Source: Lachnoanaerobaculum sanguinis
GTDB taxonomy: Bacteria; Bacillota; Clostridia; Lachnospirales; Lachnospiraceae
NCBI RefSeq assembly: GCF_033242365.1
Contig: NZ_BTHK01000003.1
Span: forward strand, 1-64,000
Length of the DNA: 64,000 bases
Direction of reading: 5' to 3'
Shown: positions 35,242 through 44,927 of the stretch, in pieces
Layout of the letters: every line of letters starts with the position of its first letter
Numbering within the stretch: position 1 is the first letter of the stretch
Translations under genes and position numbers: made by a program
The notes under the pieces: model-generated
Database searches by the model: none
Told to the model about the DNA's origin: nothing
The model's input: the letters and a program-made list of their open reading frames with translations, nothing else

Positions 35242-36247
35242 TGCCCCTCGATTTTTCTCTTCTCTTTTTATTTATCCATTTAACCGCATTTATCATCGGT
35301 AATAATACAATTGCAATCCACCATGCATACGCACCTGCAGCCAAAAGTGTAGCACCGTCATATCTGTTAAAGCTTTTATCAGTTGAACTGTTTTCCTCTA
35401 TACTTTCATCCGCATTTGTTGAAGCTTCAACAGTTTCATTAATAACTTCATTGTTGTTTATTTCAGTCAAAGTTTCAGTAATATCGGGAAGGCTTGTGAA
35501 CGTATTGTTTTCAGTTGCATTATCTGTAATTGTACTGTCGGTATTTACCTCAGTCTTAACATTTTTGTCAACTTCAGATTTACTCACACTGTCATTATCA
35601 TTTCTTTTATGTTTATGACCTGATTTATTTTCCGGCTGCTTTGCAGTTTCAACCTTTTGCGTGGAGCTTTCGGTCGGTTCTACATTATTTGCCGAGTTCT
35701 TGGAGTCCGAATTGTCATTGCCGCTCTGAGAGGCTTTTGTACCTTTTTTTGAACTTTCCGAACTTTCAATTCTTTTCTTTTTTCCCGATGAATGTCCAAA
35801 AGATTTATTTGCATTGGATTTTGTGGAAATATTTTTATCCGGTATTGAAGGCCTTGTTCCCTCTCCCGAATCTGAAGGCCTTGTAGGCTCCGGTCTCGGA
35901 TCTGAGGGCACCGGCGGCACAGTCAGCTTTGGAATAGTCTCATACTGTACATAAAATGTACCGTCCGAAGCGACATATTCTCTTTTTCTTAACCCGTCCT
36001 GCTCATATGTAGGCTCTCTTTCAATTATCCACTCTCCATAGTTGCTTTCATCTATTCCGACTGAGGTTTCAACATACCCTGCGTTTGAGCCATGTAAACC
36101 TCCGTTATTTTGAATACCTGTCATGTCTACATATGCAGCTCCGACAGTTGTCGCATTGCCTTTTAGAACACCTACACCGTTTACCGATATAAAGGCGGTC
36201 GTCAGTGCCAATGACATAGCACACATTGCTTTATATTTTTTCTTCAT
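35219..36247 (-). CDS. Secreted, membrane-anchored Ser/Thr/Asn-rich protein of unknown function
   Basis: A 342-residue protein with an N-terminal signal peptide (cleavage around residue 32-37). A short conserved-looking domain follows (about 38-108, with YEQDGLRKREYVASDGTFYVQYE). Then comes a Pro-rich segment and a long Ser/Thr/Asn/Lys-rich region without regular repeats (about 110-300). A C-terminal membrane span (about 303-322) is followed by KKRREKSR. The layout is that of a surface stalk protein anchored by its C-terminus. The SD overlaps the LytTR stop codon, so both are probably co-expressed. Confidence 0.7.
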   Translation of the reverse strand: MKKKYKAMCAMSLALTTAFISVNGVGVLKGNATTVGAAYVDMTGIQNNGGLHGSNAGYVETSVGIDESNYGEWIIEREPTYEQDGLRKREYVASDGTFYVQYETIPKLTVPPVPSDPRPEPTRPSDSGEGTRPSIPDKNISTKSNANKSFGHSSGKKKRIESSESSKKGTKASQSGNDNSDSKNSANNVEPTESSTQKVETAKQPENKSGHKHKRNDNDSVSKSEVDKNVKTEVNTDSTITDNATENNTFTSLPDITETLTEINNNEVINETVEASTNADESIEENSSTDKSFNRYDGATLLAAGAYAWWIAIVLLPMINAVKWINKKRREKSRGNVNKKYN

Positions 36248-36251
36248 TTAA

Positions 36252-36965
36252 TCACCCTATTGCATTTTCTTTCATCGCTTCCTTAAGTCCACTGTAGTAC
36301 TTTCTTCCCACCGGAATTTCCGTGTTGTCTATCAACGTGATTTCCTCATAAGTGAAATTCTTTATATGTTGCAATGAAACTAAAAATGATCTATGCACTC
36401 TTAAAAAACCTTTTGTAAACAGCAGGTTTTCAAGTTTTCCTATTGTTGAAATAAACTCAAAACTTTTACTGCCGTAGTACACGGTTATTATTTTTCCTCT
36501 AACTTCAAAATATTTTATATCATTTATCGCGATATTCCTATATTCACCGATGCCGGTAAAGAGCATATACTCTTTTGATTTTTCTGACGCCGTTTTAAAA
36601 ACATCCTTTATTATCTTTACCGTCTTTGCACCGTCAGTCTCACCTTTCACAATATAGTTGAAGGCTCTGACGTCAAAAGCTCCCAACATATGATTCTTTG
36701 AAACTGTGGTGAATACTATCTCTCCGATATATCCGTTTGAACGAAGTTTTGATGCCGCCTCCATACCGTCAATTCCCGGCATATTTATATCCAGAAACAT
36801 TACATCAATAAGCTCAAGTTTATCTTCCACTTCAAATAACATCTGCTTGGCGCTCTCAAACACCTCAAATTCCGTATCAAGGTCCTCCGACTTTGATATG
36901 TGTGTAGTGATTTCTAACAAATTCTTTCGTTCTATTGGATTATCATCACATATAACTACTCTCAT
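36252..36965 (-). CDS. LytTR-family response regulator
   Basis: A 237-residue protein with a receiver domain (acidic pair in VVICDDNP, phospho-acceptor Asp59 in FLDINMPG, and the usual late Thr) and a C-terminal LytTR DNA-binding domain (about 135-235: FEVRGKIITVYY, FLRVHRSFLVSL, IPVGRKYYSGLKEAM). LytTR regulators usually control surface proteins, adhesion or bacteriocins. No histidine kinase gene is next to it. The surface protein gene follows 4 bases later and is the obvious candidate target. Confidence 0.9.
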   Translation of the reverse strand: MRVVICDDNPIERKNLLEITTHISKSEDLDTEFEVFESAKQMLFEVEDKLELIDVMFLDINMPGIDGMEAASKLRSNGYIGEIVFTTVSKNHMLGAFDVRAFNYIVKGETDGAKTVKIIKDVFKTASEKSKEYMLFTGIGEYRNIAINDIKYFEVRGKIITVYYGSKSFEFISTIGKLENLLFTKGFLRVHRSFLVSLQHIKNFTYEEITLIDNTEIPVGRKYYSGLKEAMKENAIG

Positions 36966-36982
36966 AACCCAAACCTTATATC

Positions 36983-38158
36983 CTATTTGTTATTCTTTAC
37001 CTTCTCAAGTAAATTGTTGATTCTGTTTGTAGGTGTCAAAAGACCGCTTATAGTAGAATCATGGTTCAAATTGTCGATAATAAGAGCCACATACTTACTC
37101 ATCTCAACGTTGTAGTAATAAGGTTTGCTTAAAAGATTAGGTGACTGGTACACTAAGTTTGTTGTAAATATACCGTCGATAATACCGTTCTCATAATATT
37201 TATCAAATTTTGCAAAGCCGTTGGTGAACAGTCCGAAAGTGGCACATACAAAGACTCTTTTTGCCTTTCTCTTTTTAAGTTCCTTAGCAACTTCCTGAAC
37301 GCTCTCACCTGAAGATATCATATCGTCAATAATTACAAGATCTTTACCTTCAACATCCGAACCCAAAAATTCATGTGCTATAATCGGATTTCTTCCGTCA
37401 ACCACCTTTGTATAATCTCTTCTTTTGTAGAACATACCTACATCAAGCTTAAGCATATTTGCAAAATATATCGCTCTTCTCATTCCGCCTTCATCAGGAG
37501 AAATAATCATCATATGATCCGAATCAACCTGTAAATCCGGGAAATGTCTTAGAAGTCCCTTTGTATACTGATAAATCGGCTGCACAGTCTCAAATCCCTT
37601 TAAAGGAATGGCATTTTGTACTCTCGGATCATGCGCATCAAATGTAATGATGTTGTCGACACCCATATTTGTGAGTTCCTGTAATGCCAGTGCACAGTCC
37701 AAAGACTCTCTTCCGGTCTTTTTATGCTGACGGCTCTCATATAAGAAAGGCATTATAACAGTTATTCTTCTTGCCTTTCCCGCTATTGCCGCAATAATTC
37801 TTTTAAGATCCTGGAAATGATCATCCGGTGACATATGATTTATTTTTCCTGACAGTGAATAGGTCATGGAATAATTACATACATCCACAAGCAAATATAA
37901 ATCATCACCTCTTACAGATTCCTCTATGGTTCCCTTAGCCTCACCCGAGCCGAATCTTGAGATGGTTGATTTTATAATATAATCTTCTTTCTCATACTCT
38001 GAGAATAAAAGTGTATCCTTATGCTCACTTTCTCTCTCTTTACGCCACTCTACAAGGTAATTATTTACTTTTTTTGTAAAATCCTCCATTCCTTTAAGAG
38101 GTATAAGTCCCAAAGGACCTACAGGAATAGAATCAATTTTTTTATCTTCGTACAGCAT
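36983..38158 (-). CDS. prs: Ribose-phosphate pyrophosphokinase family protein
   Basis: A 391-residue protein with the PRPP synthetase fold: the NYSMTY... N-terminal part, ITVIMPFLYESRQHKK and DAHDPRVQNAIP segments (the ATP/ribose site), and a C-terminal PRPP loop VIIDDMISSGES (about residue 290). It is longer than the usual 310-320 residues by an N-terminal extension of about 70 residues, a form seen in Lachnospiraceae. It supplies PRPP for pyr and pur synthesis encoded nearby. The ATG at 38158 follows GGAGGGAAA. Confidence 0.85.
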   Translation of the reverse strand: MLYEDKKIDSIPVGPLGLIPLKGMEDFTKKVNNYLVEWRKERESEHKDTLLFSEYEKEDYIIKSTISRFGSGEAKGTIEESVRGDDLYLLVDVCNYSMTYSLSGKINHMSPDDHFQDLKRIIAAIAGKARRITVIMPFLYESRQHKKTGRESLDCALALQELTNMGVDNIITFDAHDPRVQNAIPLKGFETVQPIYQYTKGLLRHFPDLQVDSDHMMIISPDEGGMRRAIYFANMLKLDVGMFYKRRDYTKVVDGRNPIIAHEFLGSDVEGKDLVIIDDMISSGESVQEVAKELKKRKAKRVFVCATFGLFTNGFAKFDKYYENGIIDGIFTTNLVYQSPNLLSKPYYYNVEMSKYVALIIDNLNHDSTISGLLTPTNRINNLLEKVKNNK

Positions 38159-38168
38159 TTTCCCTCCA

Positions 38169-39191
38169 TTACAGCTTTGCTCTAATATCATTTCCAAATA
38201 ATCTGATATACATGAAACTTTTTCTTATTCTTGAAGTAACTCTCTCACTGTATATGTCTCTCATTTCATCCAGACTGAGATTAGTAGATATTATAGTAGA
38301 TTTTTCGGTGTTAACCCTACGGTTTATTATATGGAAAAATTCGGTAGTTGTAAAGTGATTGGAAAGTTCCGTTCCGAGATCGTCAATTATAAGCATATCA
38401 CTTTCATACACTTCTTCAATGAGGAGCAAATATTTTTGATCCTCACTTTTTTCCATCTTTACCTTTACCAGTGCTTCAAAAAGTTCTTTTGCACTGAGAT
38501 ATATTACAGAATAATATCTGTCAAGTAATACCTTGGCTATACAATTGCTTAAGTAGGTCTTGCCTACACCGGTATTACCGCTGAATATAATATTTCTTCT
38601 GTCATTTTCGTCGGAAGCCGTATCAACCGCATTTTTGCTTCCGTTTATTTTAAAATATTTGTCCGCAAATTTCTCACAAAACCTTTTTACACCCTCCATG
38701 TAGGCGGCATTTGTCATATTCTGCCCCGGAAGTATTGTTTTATTATCATAATAATCAAATGAGAAATTTTCAAAATTTTCTTTACTTAATATATTTTCAA
38801 GATTTGATTGAGCATACAGAAGTTTCCTTATCCTTAACTGAAGGCAATGACATTTTTTTTCCTCAACATATCCTGTGTCCTTACAGTCTTTACAATCATA
38901 TGTTATTTCCATATAATCTTTCGGAAAGCCTGCGGAACACAAAAGTTCTTCCTTTTTATTTTTAATTCCGTCAATATCTTTTTTTAAATCATTTATTGAC
39001 AATTTTCCCGTTTTCAAGCTTTCTTTATATCTGGAAACGGCCACACTTCCTGTGGAATCGTTTAATTCCTTCATTTCAGGTATCTTTTCATATACCTCTT
39101 CTATTCTTCTGACCTGTGCGGCTCTGTTATTTGCTCTTATATTTTCATATTCTCTCATTATTGCATTATATGAGGAATTATCTATAGCCAT
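38169..39191 (-). CDS. DnaC/DnaI-like helicase loader ATPase
   Basis: A 340-residue AAA+ protein. Residues 1-140 contain a helical part and a cysteine-rich zinc-type site (CKDCKDTGYVEEKKCHC); the ATPase core has Walker A SGNTGVGKTYLSN (about residue 203), Walker B DMLIIDDLGTE, sensor 1 STNLS and an Arg-finger-like SRIRKSF. It follows a DnaD-type gene, as in Firmicute primosome pairs, so it probably loads the replicative helicase. Confidence 0.87.
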   Translation of the reverse strand: MAIDNSSYNAIMREYENIRANNRAAQVRRIEEVYEKIPEMKELNDSTGSVAVSRYKESLKTGKLSINDLKKDIDGIKNKKEELLCSAGFPKDYMEITYDCKDCKDTGYVEEKKCHCLQLRIRKLLYAQSNLENILSKENFENFSFDYYDNKTILPGQNMTNAAYMEGVKRFCEKFADKYFKINGSKNAVDTASDENDRRNIIFSGNTGVGKTYLSNCIAKVLLDRYYSVIYLSAKELFEALVKVKMEKSEDQKYLLLIEEVYESDMLIIDDLGTELSNHFTTTEFFHIINRRVNTEKSTIISTNLSLDEMRDIYSERVTSRIRKSFMYIRLFGNDIRAKL

Positions 39192-39210
39192 ATATCTCCT
39201 TTAAGCCAAA

Positions 39211-40458
39211 CTATAAATTGTTCAACTCATTTAAAAACTTGTCCTGCATATCGGAATCAATATTGTCATTCCTCTGTTCAAAATTATTGAACTTAGACCC
39301 GGAAGAGGTATTTGAAGTTTTCGGAGCCGCCTTTACCTTCTCATCATGTTTTTCATCCTGTGCCTTTATATCTGAAAGTGTACGCACATTCTCATTATGC
39401 CATCTTGTAAGTATACCGTCGGCATATGAAAAACTCTGTGATGATGTGTTAAGTACTGTTCTGCTGATGGCTTCTACCACTATTTCAGTGCTGAAACCGT
39501 ACTCATCAAACCACTTTTTAACAAATCTTAATTCAACAGGTGCCAAAACTCTGTCATATATTCCGAATGCCTTTAACACGGCTTTATTTTCATTGAAATA
39601 TTTTACATTGTCCTCTTTGGCTTCCTCCACAGTAGTAATACCTTTTTCATGGAATGAAAGTGCCACTCTTTCAATATAGTTTATACTCTTTTTACCTTTT
39701 TGCACTGAAACTTCCGCTATGTATTCAAGTAAGTCCTTTGACATACCCACAACATCATAAAGATATGCGAGCTTTTCAGTATCTGTAGGGGTAAATATCT
39801 TTTCAGTATATGTCTGCACGCAGAATACAAGTTCCTGAAAATCTTCATCGCCTTTCAGCTTGGTCAAATCCACCAGACTTCTGTCAGGAAGCTTTGGCGG
39901 CTCCGGTTTTTCTTCAGGTATCTCAGCCTTTACTTCGCTCTCGGAATTATTCTCTACATCAGTATTTTTGGTCAAATCAGGCGCTTCACAATCGCTTTCT
40001 TTTAATTTTTTTGCTTCATCAGAGCTTTCCGATTTGACATTATTCTCTTTTAATGTTTCCGCTCCCATACCGGCTTCAAGCATTTCTCTTCTTTTATATA
40101 CTTCTTTTGCCGCCGTCAGAATACGTCTTGCTTCCTCAAGTTCTTCTTTTGAAGGCATTCCCTTTGTAATAAGAACTTCTTCAAAGTCGTCGCCGTTTCC
40201 AAGCTTACCTATATTCTCAGCCTTTTCTATCAGCACTCCGCTCTTGCACCAGTATGCTATAGCTCTTTCAACATCCTTTATAGTAAGTTCAAGGGCATCG
40301 GCTATGATTTCGGGATTTATCAGTCTGTCGGCATTTCTCAACATAAAAAGGTATACCTTTATATAATCACCGTTTGCCTTTAGCATGTATTTATCTATAA
40401 ATTCTGACGGCAAACTTACAATGCTTGTTATATCTGCCTTTAAAAATTCGTACTTCAT
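39211..40458 (-). CDS. DnaD-domain replication protein
   Basis: A 415-residue protein. The N-terminal winged-helix part (about 1-100, LINPEIIADALELTIKDVERAIAYW) is followed by an acidic linker and two DnaD/DnaB2-like helical domains (about 200-280 and 290-355, the second with YDRVLAPVELRFVKKWFDEYGFSTEIVVEAI). It ends in a low-complexity tail. It acts in primosome assembly with the DnaI-like ATPase encoded next. Start set by AAAGGGAGAGCT. Confidence 0.85.
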   Translation of the reverse strand: MKYEFLKADITSIVSLPSEFIDKYMLKANGDYIKVYLFMLRNADRLINPEIIADALELTIKDVERAIAYWCKSGVLIEKAENIGKLGNGDDFEEVLITKGMPSKEELEEARRILTAAKEVYKRREMLEAGMGAETLKENNVKSESSDEAKKLKESDCEAPDLTKNTDVENNSESEVKAEIPEEKPEPPKLPDRSLVDLTKLKGDEDFQELVFCVQTYTEKIFTPTDTEKLAYLYDVVGMSKDLLEYIAEVSVQKGKKSINYIERVALSFHEKGITTVEEAKEDNVKYFNENKAVLKAFGIYDRVLAPVELRFVKKWFDEYGFSTEIVVEAISRTVLNTSSQSFSYADGILTRWHNENVRTLSDIKAQDEKHDEKVKAAPKTSNTSSGSKFNNFEQRNDNIDSDMQDKFLNELNNL

Positions 40459-40494
40459 AGCTCTCCCTTTGTCTTAAATCTATATCTTTATAAA

Positions 40495-41871
40495 TTATTT
40501 CCCAAGTAAAAACTCGCCCACTCTTAATATATCTCCGGCACCCATGGTAATCAGTAAATCACCCTTTCTCAAATCCTCCAACAGATAATTTTCTATCTCA
40601 TCAAAAGTCTCAAAACTTGTAGAATTTCCACCCAGTTCATTTATTCTTTTTGATAGAAGATTTGAACTCATACCGAGATTGTCAGTCTCTCTTGCAGGAT
40701 AAATTTTTGCAATTATAACTTCATCCACATTTTTTAATGCGTTGGCAAATTCATCAAAAAACGCCTTTGTTCTGGTATATGTATGTGGCTGGAATACCAC
40801 TACAAGTCTGTCATGAGGATATCTCTTTGCAATATTTAATGTAGCCGATATCTCACTTGGGTGATGTGCATAGTCATCAACTATTGTGATGCCGTCAAGT
40901 TTTCCTTTGACCTCAAATCTTCTGTCCACACCCTTAAATTCCGAAAGTCCTTTTCTTATATCTTCGATACTTACTCCAAGTTCAAAGGCAACACAAATAG
41001 CCGCTAAGGCATTGTATATATTGTGATTTCCTCCTACACAAAGCTTTACATCCTCATATGTCTCTTCTTTATGTACAAGGTCAAATGTAGGATAACCCAA
41101 AGCGTCATATCTTATATTTGTAGCATAGCAGTCACTGTTTTCTGTTCCGTATCTTACTATATTACCTTCATACCCTTGTGTAATCTCTCTGTTATTTGTA
41201 ATCTTATCGTTTATTATTATACAACCCTTAGGGCTTGTATTTTTTACAAAATTCTTAAAAGAGTCTCTGATCTCATTCAAATCCTTAAAAAAGTCCAGAT
41301 GATCCTCTTCGATATTCAATATAACGCCTACTGTAGGATATAACTCAAGGAAACTGTTGGTATATTCGCAGGCTTCTGTAACGAATGTGTCTCCCTTGCC
41401 TATATAAATATTTCCTTTTATCTTCTTTACGATACCTCCTACAGATATTGTAGGGTCAAGCTTTGTATCCAGTAATATATATGACAACATGGAAGTTGTT
41501 GTAGTCTTTCCATGTGTACCGCTTATTGCTATACTCTCTTTAAATTTTGACATTACATAGCCGAGAAGCTCAGCTCTGGTCATCATTTTTATATTCTTTT
41601 CTTTAGCCGCAATAAACTCAGGATTGTCCTTATGTATGGCGGCAGTATATACAAACAAATCTATATCATCACTGATATTCTCTTTTTTTTGACCTACAAA
41701 TATCTTTACACCTCTGTCTTCAAGATCCTTTGTTCTGTTATTCGCCTTTGTATCCGAGCCGCTCACTTCAAAGTTCTTTTCAAAGAGTACTCTTGCAAGT
41801 CCGCTCATACTTATACCGCCTATACCGCAAAAATATATGTGCTTTATATCGTTAAATTTAATATTATTCAA
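40495..41871 (-). CDS. murC: UDP-N-acetylmuramate--L-alanine ligase
   Basis: A 458-residue cytosolic enzyme adding L-Ala to UDP-MurNAc in peptidoglycan synthesis. IHFCGIGGISMSGLAR-type N-terminal Rossmann motif, ATP-binding SGTHGKTTT (about residue 119), EEDHLDFF and DDYAHHPSEI are all visible. Translation most likely begins at a TTG (41871), since GGGAGG lies seven bases upstream and no in-frame ATG is near. Confidence 0.95.
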   Translation of the reverse strand: MNNIKFNDIKHIYFCGIGGISMSGLARVLFEKNFEVSGSDTKANNRTKDLEDRGVKIFVGQKKENISDDIDLFVYTAAIHKDNPEFIAAKEKNIKMMTRAELLGYVMSKFKESIAISGTHGKTTTTSMLSYILLDTKLDPTISVGGIVKKIKGNIYIGKGDTFVTEACEYTNSFLELYPTVGVILNIEEDHLDFFKDLNEIRDSFKNFVKNTSPKGCIIINDKITNNREITQGYEGNIVRYGTENSDCYATNIRYDALGYPTFDLVHKEETYEDVKLCVGGNHNIYNALAAICVAFELGVSIEDIRKGLSEFKGVDRRFEVKGKLDGITIVDDYAHHPSEISATLNIAKRYPHDRLVVVFQPHTYTRTKAFFDEFANALKNVDEVIIAKIYPARETDNLGMSSNLLSKRINELGGNSTSFETFDEIENYLLEDLRKGDLLITMGAGDILRVGEFLLGK

Positions 41872-41892
41872 AAGATGCCTCCCAAGTTTACC

Positions 41893-42465
41893 TTATTTTC
41901 TTATTTTTTTCTTTCTTACACTATAACCAAAGGTACCAAGTACCTTTGAAAGTCCAATATACTCTCCATGATTATATACTACCATGTCAGCTTTTGTCAG
42001 GTCAAATTTGTTTTTTTCATCCATATATTTTGCATCTACGTTTACCGCAACCACCTTTGCTATAAACATATGATGTGAACCAAGCTCAATAATATCTTCA
42101 ACTTTACATTCAATGCAAACCGGACTTTCTTTAATAGATGAAGCAGCTACCACCTTTGATGGCAACTGCTCTATCTTTAATACTTTCAATTTATCAATAT
42201 CTCTGCCTGATTTTACTCCGCATTCATCCGCTATTTTTGCCAGTTTTTCATTTGTAAGATTTATAACAAATTCTCCGGACTTTTTTATTATATCATATGA
42301 ATATCTGCTTGGTCTAAGAGAAATATAAACCATGGGAGGATTGGTACATATTGTACCTGTCCACGCCACAGTAACTATATCGCTTCTTCCTTCAGAGTCT
42401 GCACAACTTACCATTACCACCGGTACGGGGTATAGCATATTTCCGGGTTTAAAATCAATTCTCAT
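41893..42465 (-). CDS. Flavin reductase-like FMN-binding protein (flavoredoxin type)
   Basis: A 190-residue protein with the split-barrel flavin reductase fold: PVPVVMVSCADSEGRSDIVTVAWTGTICTNPPMVYISLRPSRYS binds FMN. It may act as a flavoredoxin or NAD(P)H:flavin reductase. Its ATG overlaps the lysine-rich end of the shikimate kinase gene by 11 bases, with only a poor SD. Confidence 0.85.
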   Translation of the reverse strand: MRIDFKPGNMLYPVPVVMVSCADSEGRSDIVTVAWTGTICTNPPMVYISLRPSRYSYDIIKKSGEFVINLTNEKLAKIADECGVKSGRDIDKLKVLKIEQLPSKVVAASSIKESPVCIECKVEDIIELGSHHMFIAKVVAVNVDAKYMDEKNKFDLTKADMVVYNHGEYIGLSKVLGTFGYSVRKKKIRK

Positions 42466-43249
42466 TTTTCTTAAAGTGTTTCTTTATATTTTTTCTTTGA
42501 ATATTGTTTGTTTTAGCTTTATTGTTATTCGCTATATCGGATTTTTCTCTACTGAATCTGTCTTTAAAGTTCTTATCTTTAAAGTTCTTGTCTTTAGAGT
42601 TCTTGTCTTTAGTATTCTTGTCTTTGATAATTTTATCTTTGATACTCTTAGCCGTACCGCTCTTATGTGACGGATTTTTTTCCTGCTTATCTTTTGGTGC
42701 GAAAGGAACTCTCTTACTCTTGAAATTTCTTCTCTTTTTCGGCTTTTCACCCAATCTCTCACAGATTTCATCAATAGTCTTTGCCAATGATTTTTTCATC
42801 TCATTGACTGTAATATCGGCATACTTTTCATAAAGCGGAACTCTTTCAAGATAAAGATCCTTTAAACTTTGTCCTTCTTTTAAGGTGATTCCTCTTTCTC
42901 TTAAGTCCCCAAGTCTTGACTTTATTGCGGTATATGAAAGTTCCAGATATATTATTACACTGATTTCTTTTAGATGCTGCATGGCTTTTTCACCATATAC
43001 CACACTGCCTCCCGGCGATATGATACTATTGTCTAAATCCAATCCGGCATTTACCTCGTCCTCAATTTCTCTGAAACCTTCATCACCATGCTCTTCTATA
43101 AGTTCCTTTAAGAGCTTTCCATATTTTTCCTGAATAACGATATCGGTGTCTACAAACTTTTTACCAAGTCTTTTGGCCAAAACCACGCCAACTGAGGACT
43201 TACCTGATGCAGGCATACCGATTAATGTAATGTTAGTTTTTTTTCCCAT
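42455..43249 (-). CDS. aroK: Shikimate kinase with a lysine-rich C-terminal extension
   Basis: A 264-residue protein. Residues 1-168 are a shikimate kinase: Walker A GMPASGKSS (11-19), DTD (34-36), FREIE (59-63) and GGS (80-82). It phosphorylates shikimate for aromatic amino acid synthesis. Residues 169-264 are an added, very basic tail with five-residue repeats (KDKNx, about 205-230) and no known fold. Normal shikimate kinases end near 170. The tail could bind RNA, DNA or anionic surfaces, or be a neutral repeat expansion. Confidence 0.88.
   Translation of the reverse strand: MGKKTNITLIGMPASGKSSVGVVLAKRLGKKFVDTDIVIQEKYGKLLKELIEEHGDEGFREIEDEVNAGLDLDNSIISPGGSVVYGEKAMQHLKEISVIIYLELSYTAIKSRLGDLRERGITLKEGQSLKDLYLERVPLYEKYADITVNEMKKSLAKTIDEICERLGEKPKKRRNFKSKRVPFAPKDKQEKNPSHKSGTAKSIKDKIIKDKNTKDKNSKDKNFKDKNFKDRFSREKSDIANNNKAKTNNIQRKNIKKHFKKNEN
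42554..42643. repeat. 15-bp tandem repeat inside aroK
   Basis: Degenerate copies of a 15-base unit (plus-strand form AAAGTTCTTGTCTTT) encode the KDKN(F/S/T) repeats of the aroK tail. Unit length is a multiple of three, so copy-number change keeps the frame. Confidence 0.75.
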
Positions 43250-43256
43250 ATCTCTC

Positions 43257-44918
43257 CTACATCTGTATTCCTATTACAAGGCTTGGTACAAGCTGTTTTT
43301 TTCTTGAAACCACCGAAGCAAGCTCTATTACACCTGAATCATTTATCTCATAAACACCTTCTTCAATTCTGAATGACTTCATTACAAGAGCCATCGCGCC
43401 TGAACCGACACATATAAGTCTTGTTGACTGTTCCAATATATTGGTAAGCATAAAGAACATCATATCCTCGGCACTGTTTTCATGAAGCTTTACAAGGAAT
43501 GGCAGGAGTCTGTTTTCAATATCGCTCAGCTCTTCCTCATTCAAGGAACTGATCTGTCCTATTCCTATATTAATTTTCCCAAGTGCAAATGTCTTATAAT
43601 CCTGATGGAAAATCTGCTCATCGGTCTTACCTGTAAGATTGCTTGCCGAAGCAAACATCTGGTTTGCATACTTTTCTATATCAATACCTGCAATTCTTGC
43701 AAGGTCAAGGCCTGCAGCCTTATCCACTTCAGTACATGTAGGTGATCTGAAAAGTAAAGTATCCGATATAATAGCGGAACAAAGAAGACCTGCAATCTGC
43801 TTTGGAATCTCAACCCCTTTTTCATGGTACATTTGATAAATAATTGTAGATGTACATCCGAGGGGCTGATTTCTGAAATAAACAGGCCCTATAGTTTCCA
43901 CGGTACCCAGTCTGTGATGGTCTATTATTTCAAGTACATTTGCATGTTCTATACCGTCCACCGCCTGACTCTTTTCATTATGATCCACCATAATTACTCT
44001 CTTACCCTTGGCACCGAGAAGGTTTCTTCTTGAAAACATTCCGAGATATTTCCCGTTTTTATCAAGTATAGGGAAGTCTCTATGTCTTACAGTCGCCATT
44101 ACTTCCTTTATTTCGTCCAGATAATCCTCATTTTCAAATGTTATAAGATTCTCGGTTTTCATAAAGTAATTTATAGGCATTGACTGATTTATAAGTCTTG
44201 CTACGGTAAATGTATCATAGGCCGTAGTAATTATAGTGGTTCCATGATCCTTTGCAAGCTTCTTTATAGTCATGGATGCACCTGCACCCTCACAAACTAT
44301 AATACAGGCCGCACCCATCTCAATGGCGCAAAGCTGCATCTCATATCTGTTTCCAAGTATTACAAGATCATCCTTTTCTATATAGTATTCCATCATATCC
44401 GGATTTGCTGCTGCAACAACTACTTTACCTGAATTAAAATAGGCCTTGTCATCACCCACTACCAAAGTTCCTTCAATTGTTTCTATAATATTTGAATATC
44501 TTGTATTTGCTTTTGCAAGAATTCTGCTGTCATATATATTCATATATGAATTTGCAATATCACTGACCGATATTATTCCTTCAAGATCACCCTCACTGTT
44601 TACAGCAGGTAAAGTCACTACATCAAGTTCCTGCATAAGTCCCCAGGCTTTTTTAAATGATATATTCTTATCAACACCCTTTGTATGCTTTATCTCAACA
44701 TCTTTTACTTGAGTTTTTACACTTTCAGTAAGCTTAGGCGGTTTAACCTTGAAGTAATTAAGTACAAATTTGGTTTCCTCATTGATTTCGCCGGCACGCC
44801 TTGGTGAAAACTCCCCCTCTTCAGTTTTTGACTTTAGATCGGCATAACCTATAGCCGCACAGATTGAATCCGTATCCGGGTTCTTATGACCCATTATCAA
44901 TGTTCTAAGCTTTGTCAT
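43257..44918 (-). CDS. ppaC: Manganese-dependent inorganic pyrophosphatase with CBS and DRTGG domains
   Basis: A 553-residue family II pyrophosphatase. The DHH catalytic part begins with MGHKNPDTDSI, and later shows VDHNEKSQ and IDHHRLGTVE; between them lie two CBS motifs (about 75-125 and 255-310) flanking a DRTGG-type region, the form regulated by adenine nucleotides. A DHHA2 domain closes the protein. It hydrolyses pyrophosphate from biosynthesis. Confidence 0.93.
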   Translation of the reverse strand: MTKLRTLIMGHKNPDTDSICAAIGYADLKSKTEEGEFSPRRAGEINEETKFVLNYFKVKPPKLTESVKTQVKDVEIKHTKGVDKNISFKKAWGLMQELDVVTLPAVNSEGDLEGIISVSDIANSYMNIYDSRILAKANTRYSNIIETIEGTLVVGDDKAYFNSGKVVVAAANPDMMEYYIEKDDLVILGNRYEMQLCAIEMGAACIIVCEGAGASMTIKKLAKDHGTTIITTAYDTFTVARLINQSMPINYFMKTENLITFENEDYLDEIKEVMATVRHRDFPILDKNGKYLGMFSRRNLLGAKGKRVIMVDHNEKSQAVDGIEHANVLEIIDHHRLGTVETIGPVYFRNQPLGCTSTIIYQMYHEKGVEIPKQIAGLLCSAIISDTLLFRSPTCTEVDKAAGLDLARIAGIDIEKYANQMFASASNLTGKTDEQIFHQDYKTFALGKINIGIGQISSLNEEELSDIENRLLPFLVKLHENSAEDMMFFMLTNILEQSTRLICVGSGAMALVMKSFRIEEGVYEINDSGVIELASVVSRKKQLVPSLVIGIQM

Positions 44919-44927
44919 AAATTCCTC

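Noticed and set aside
42554..42643. CRISPR-like repeats
   Set aside because: The 15-bp units are contiguous, without spacers, and in frame with aroK.
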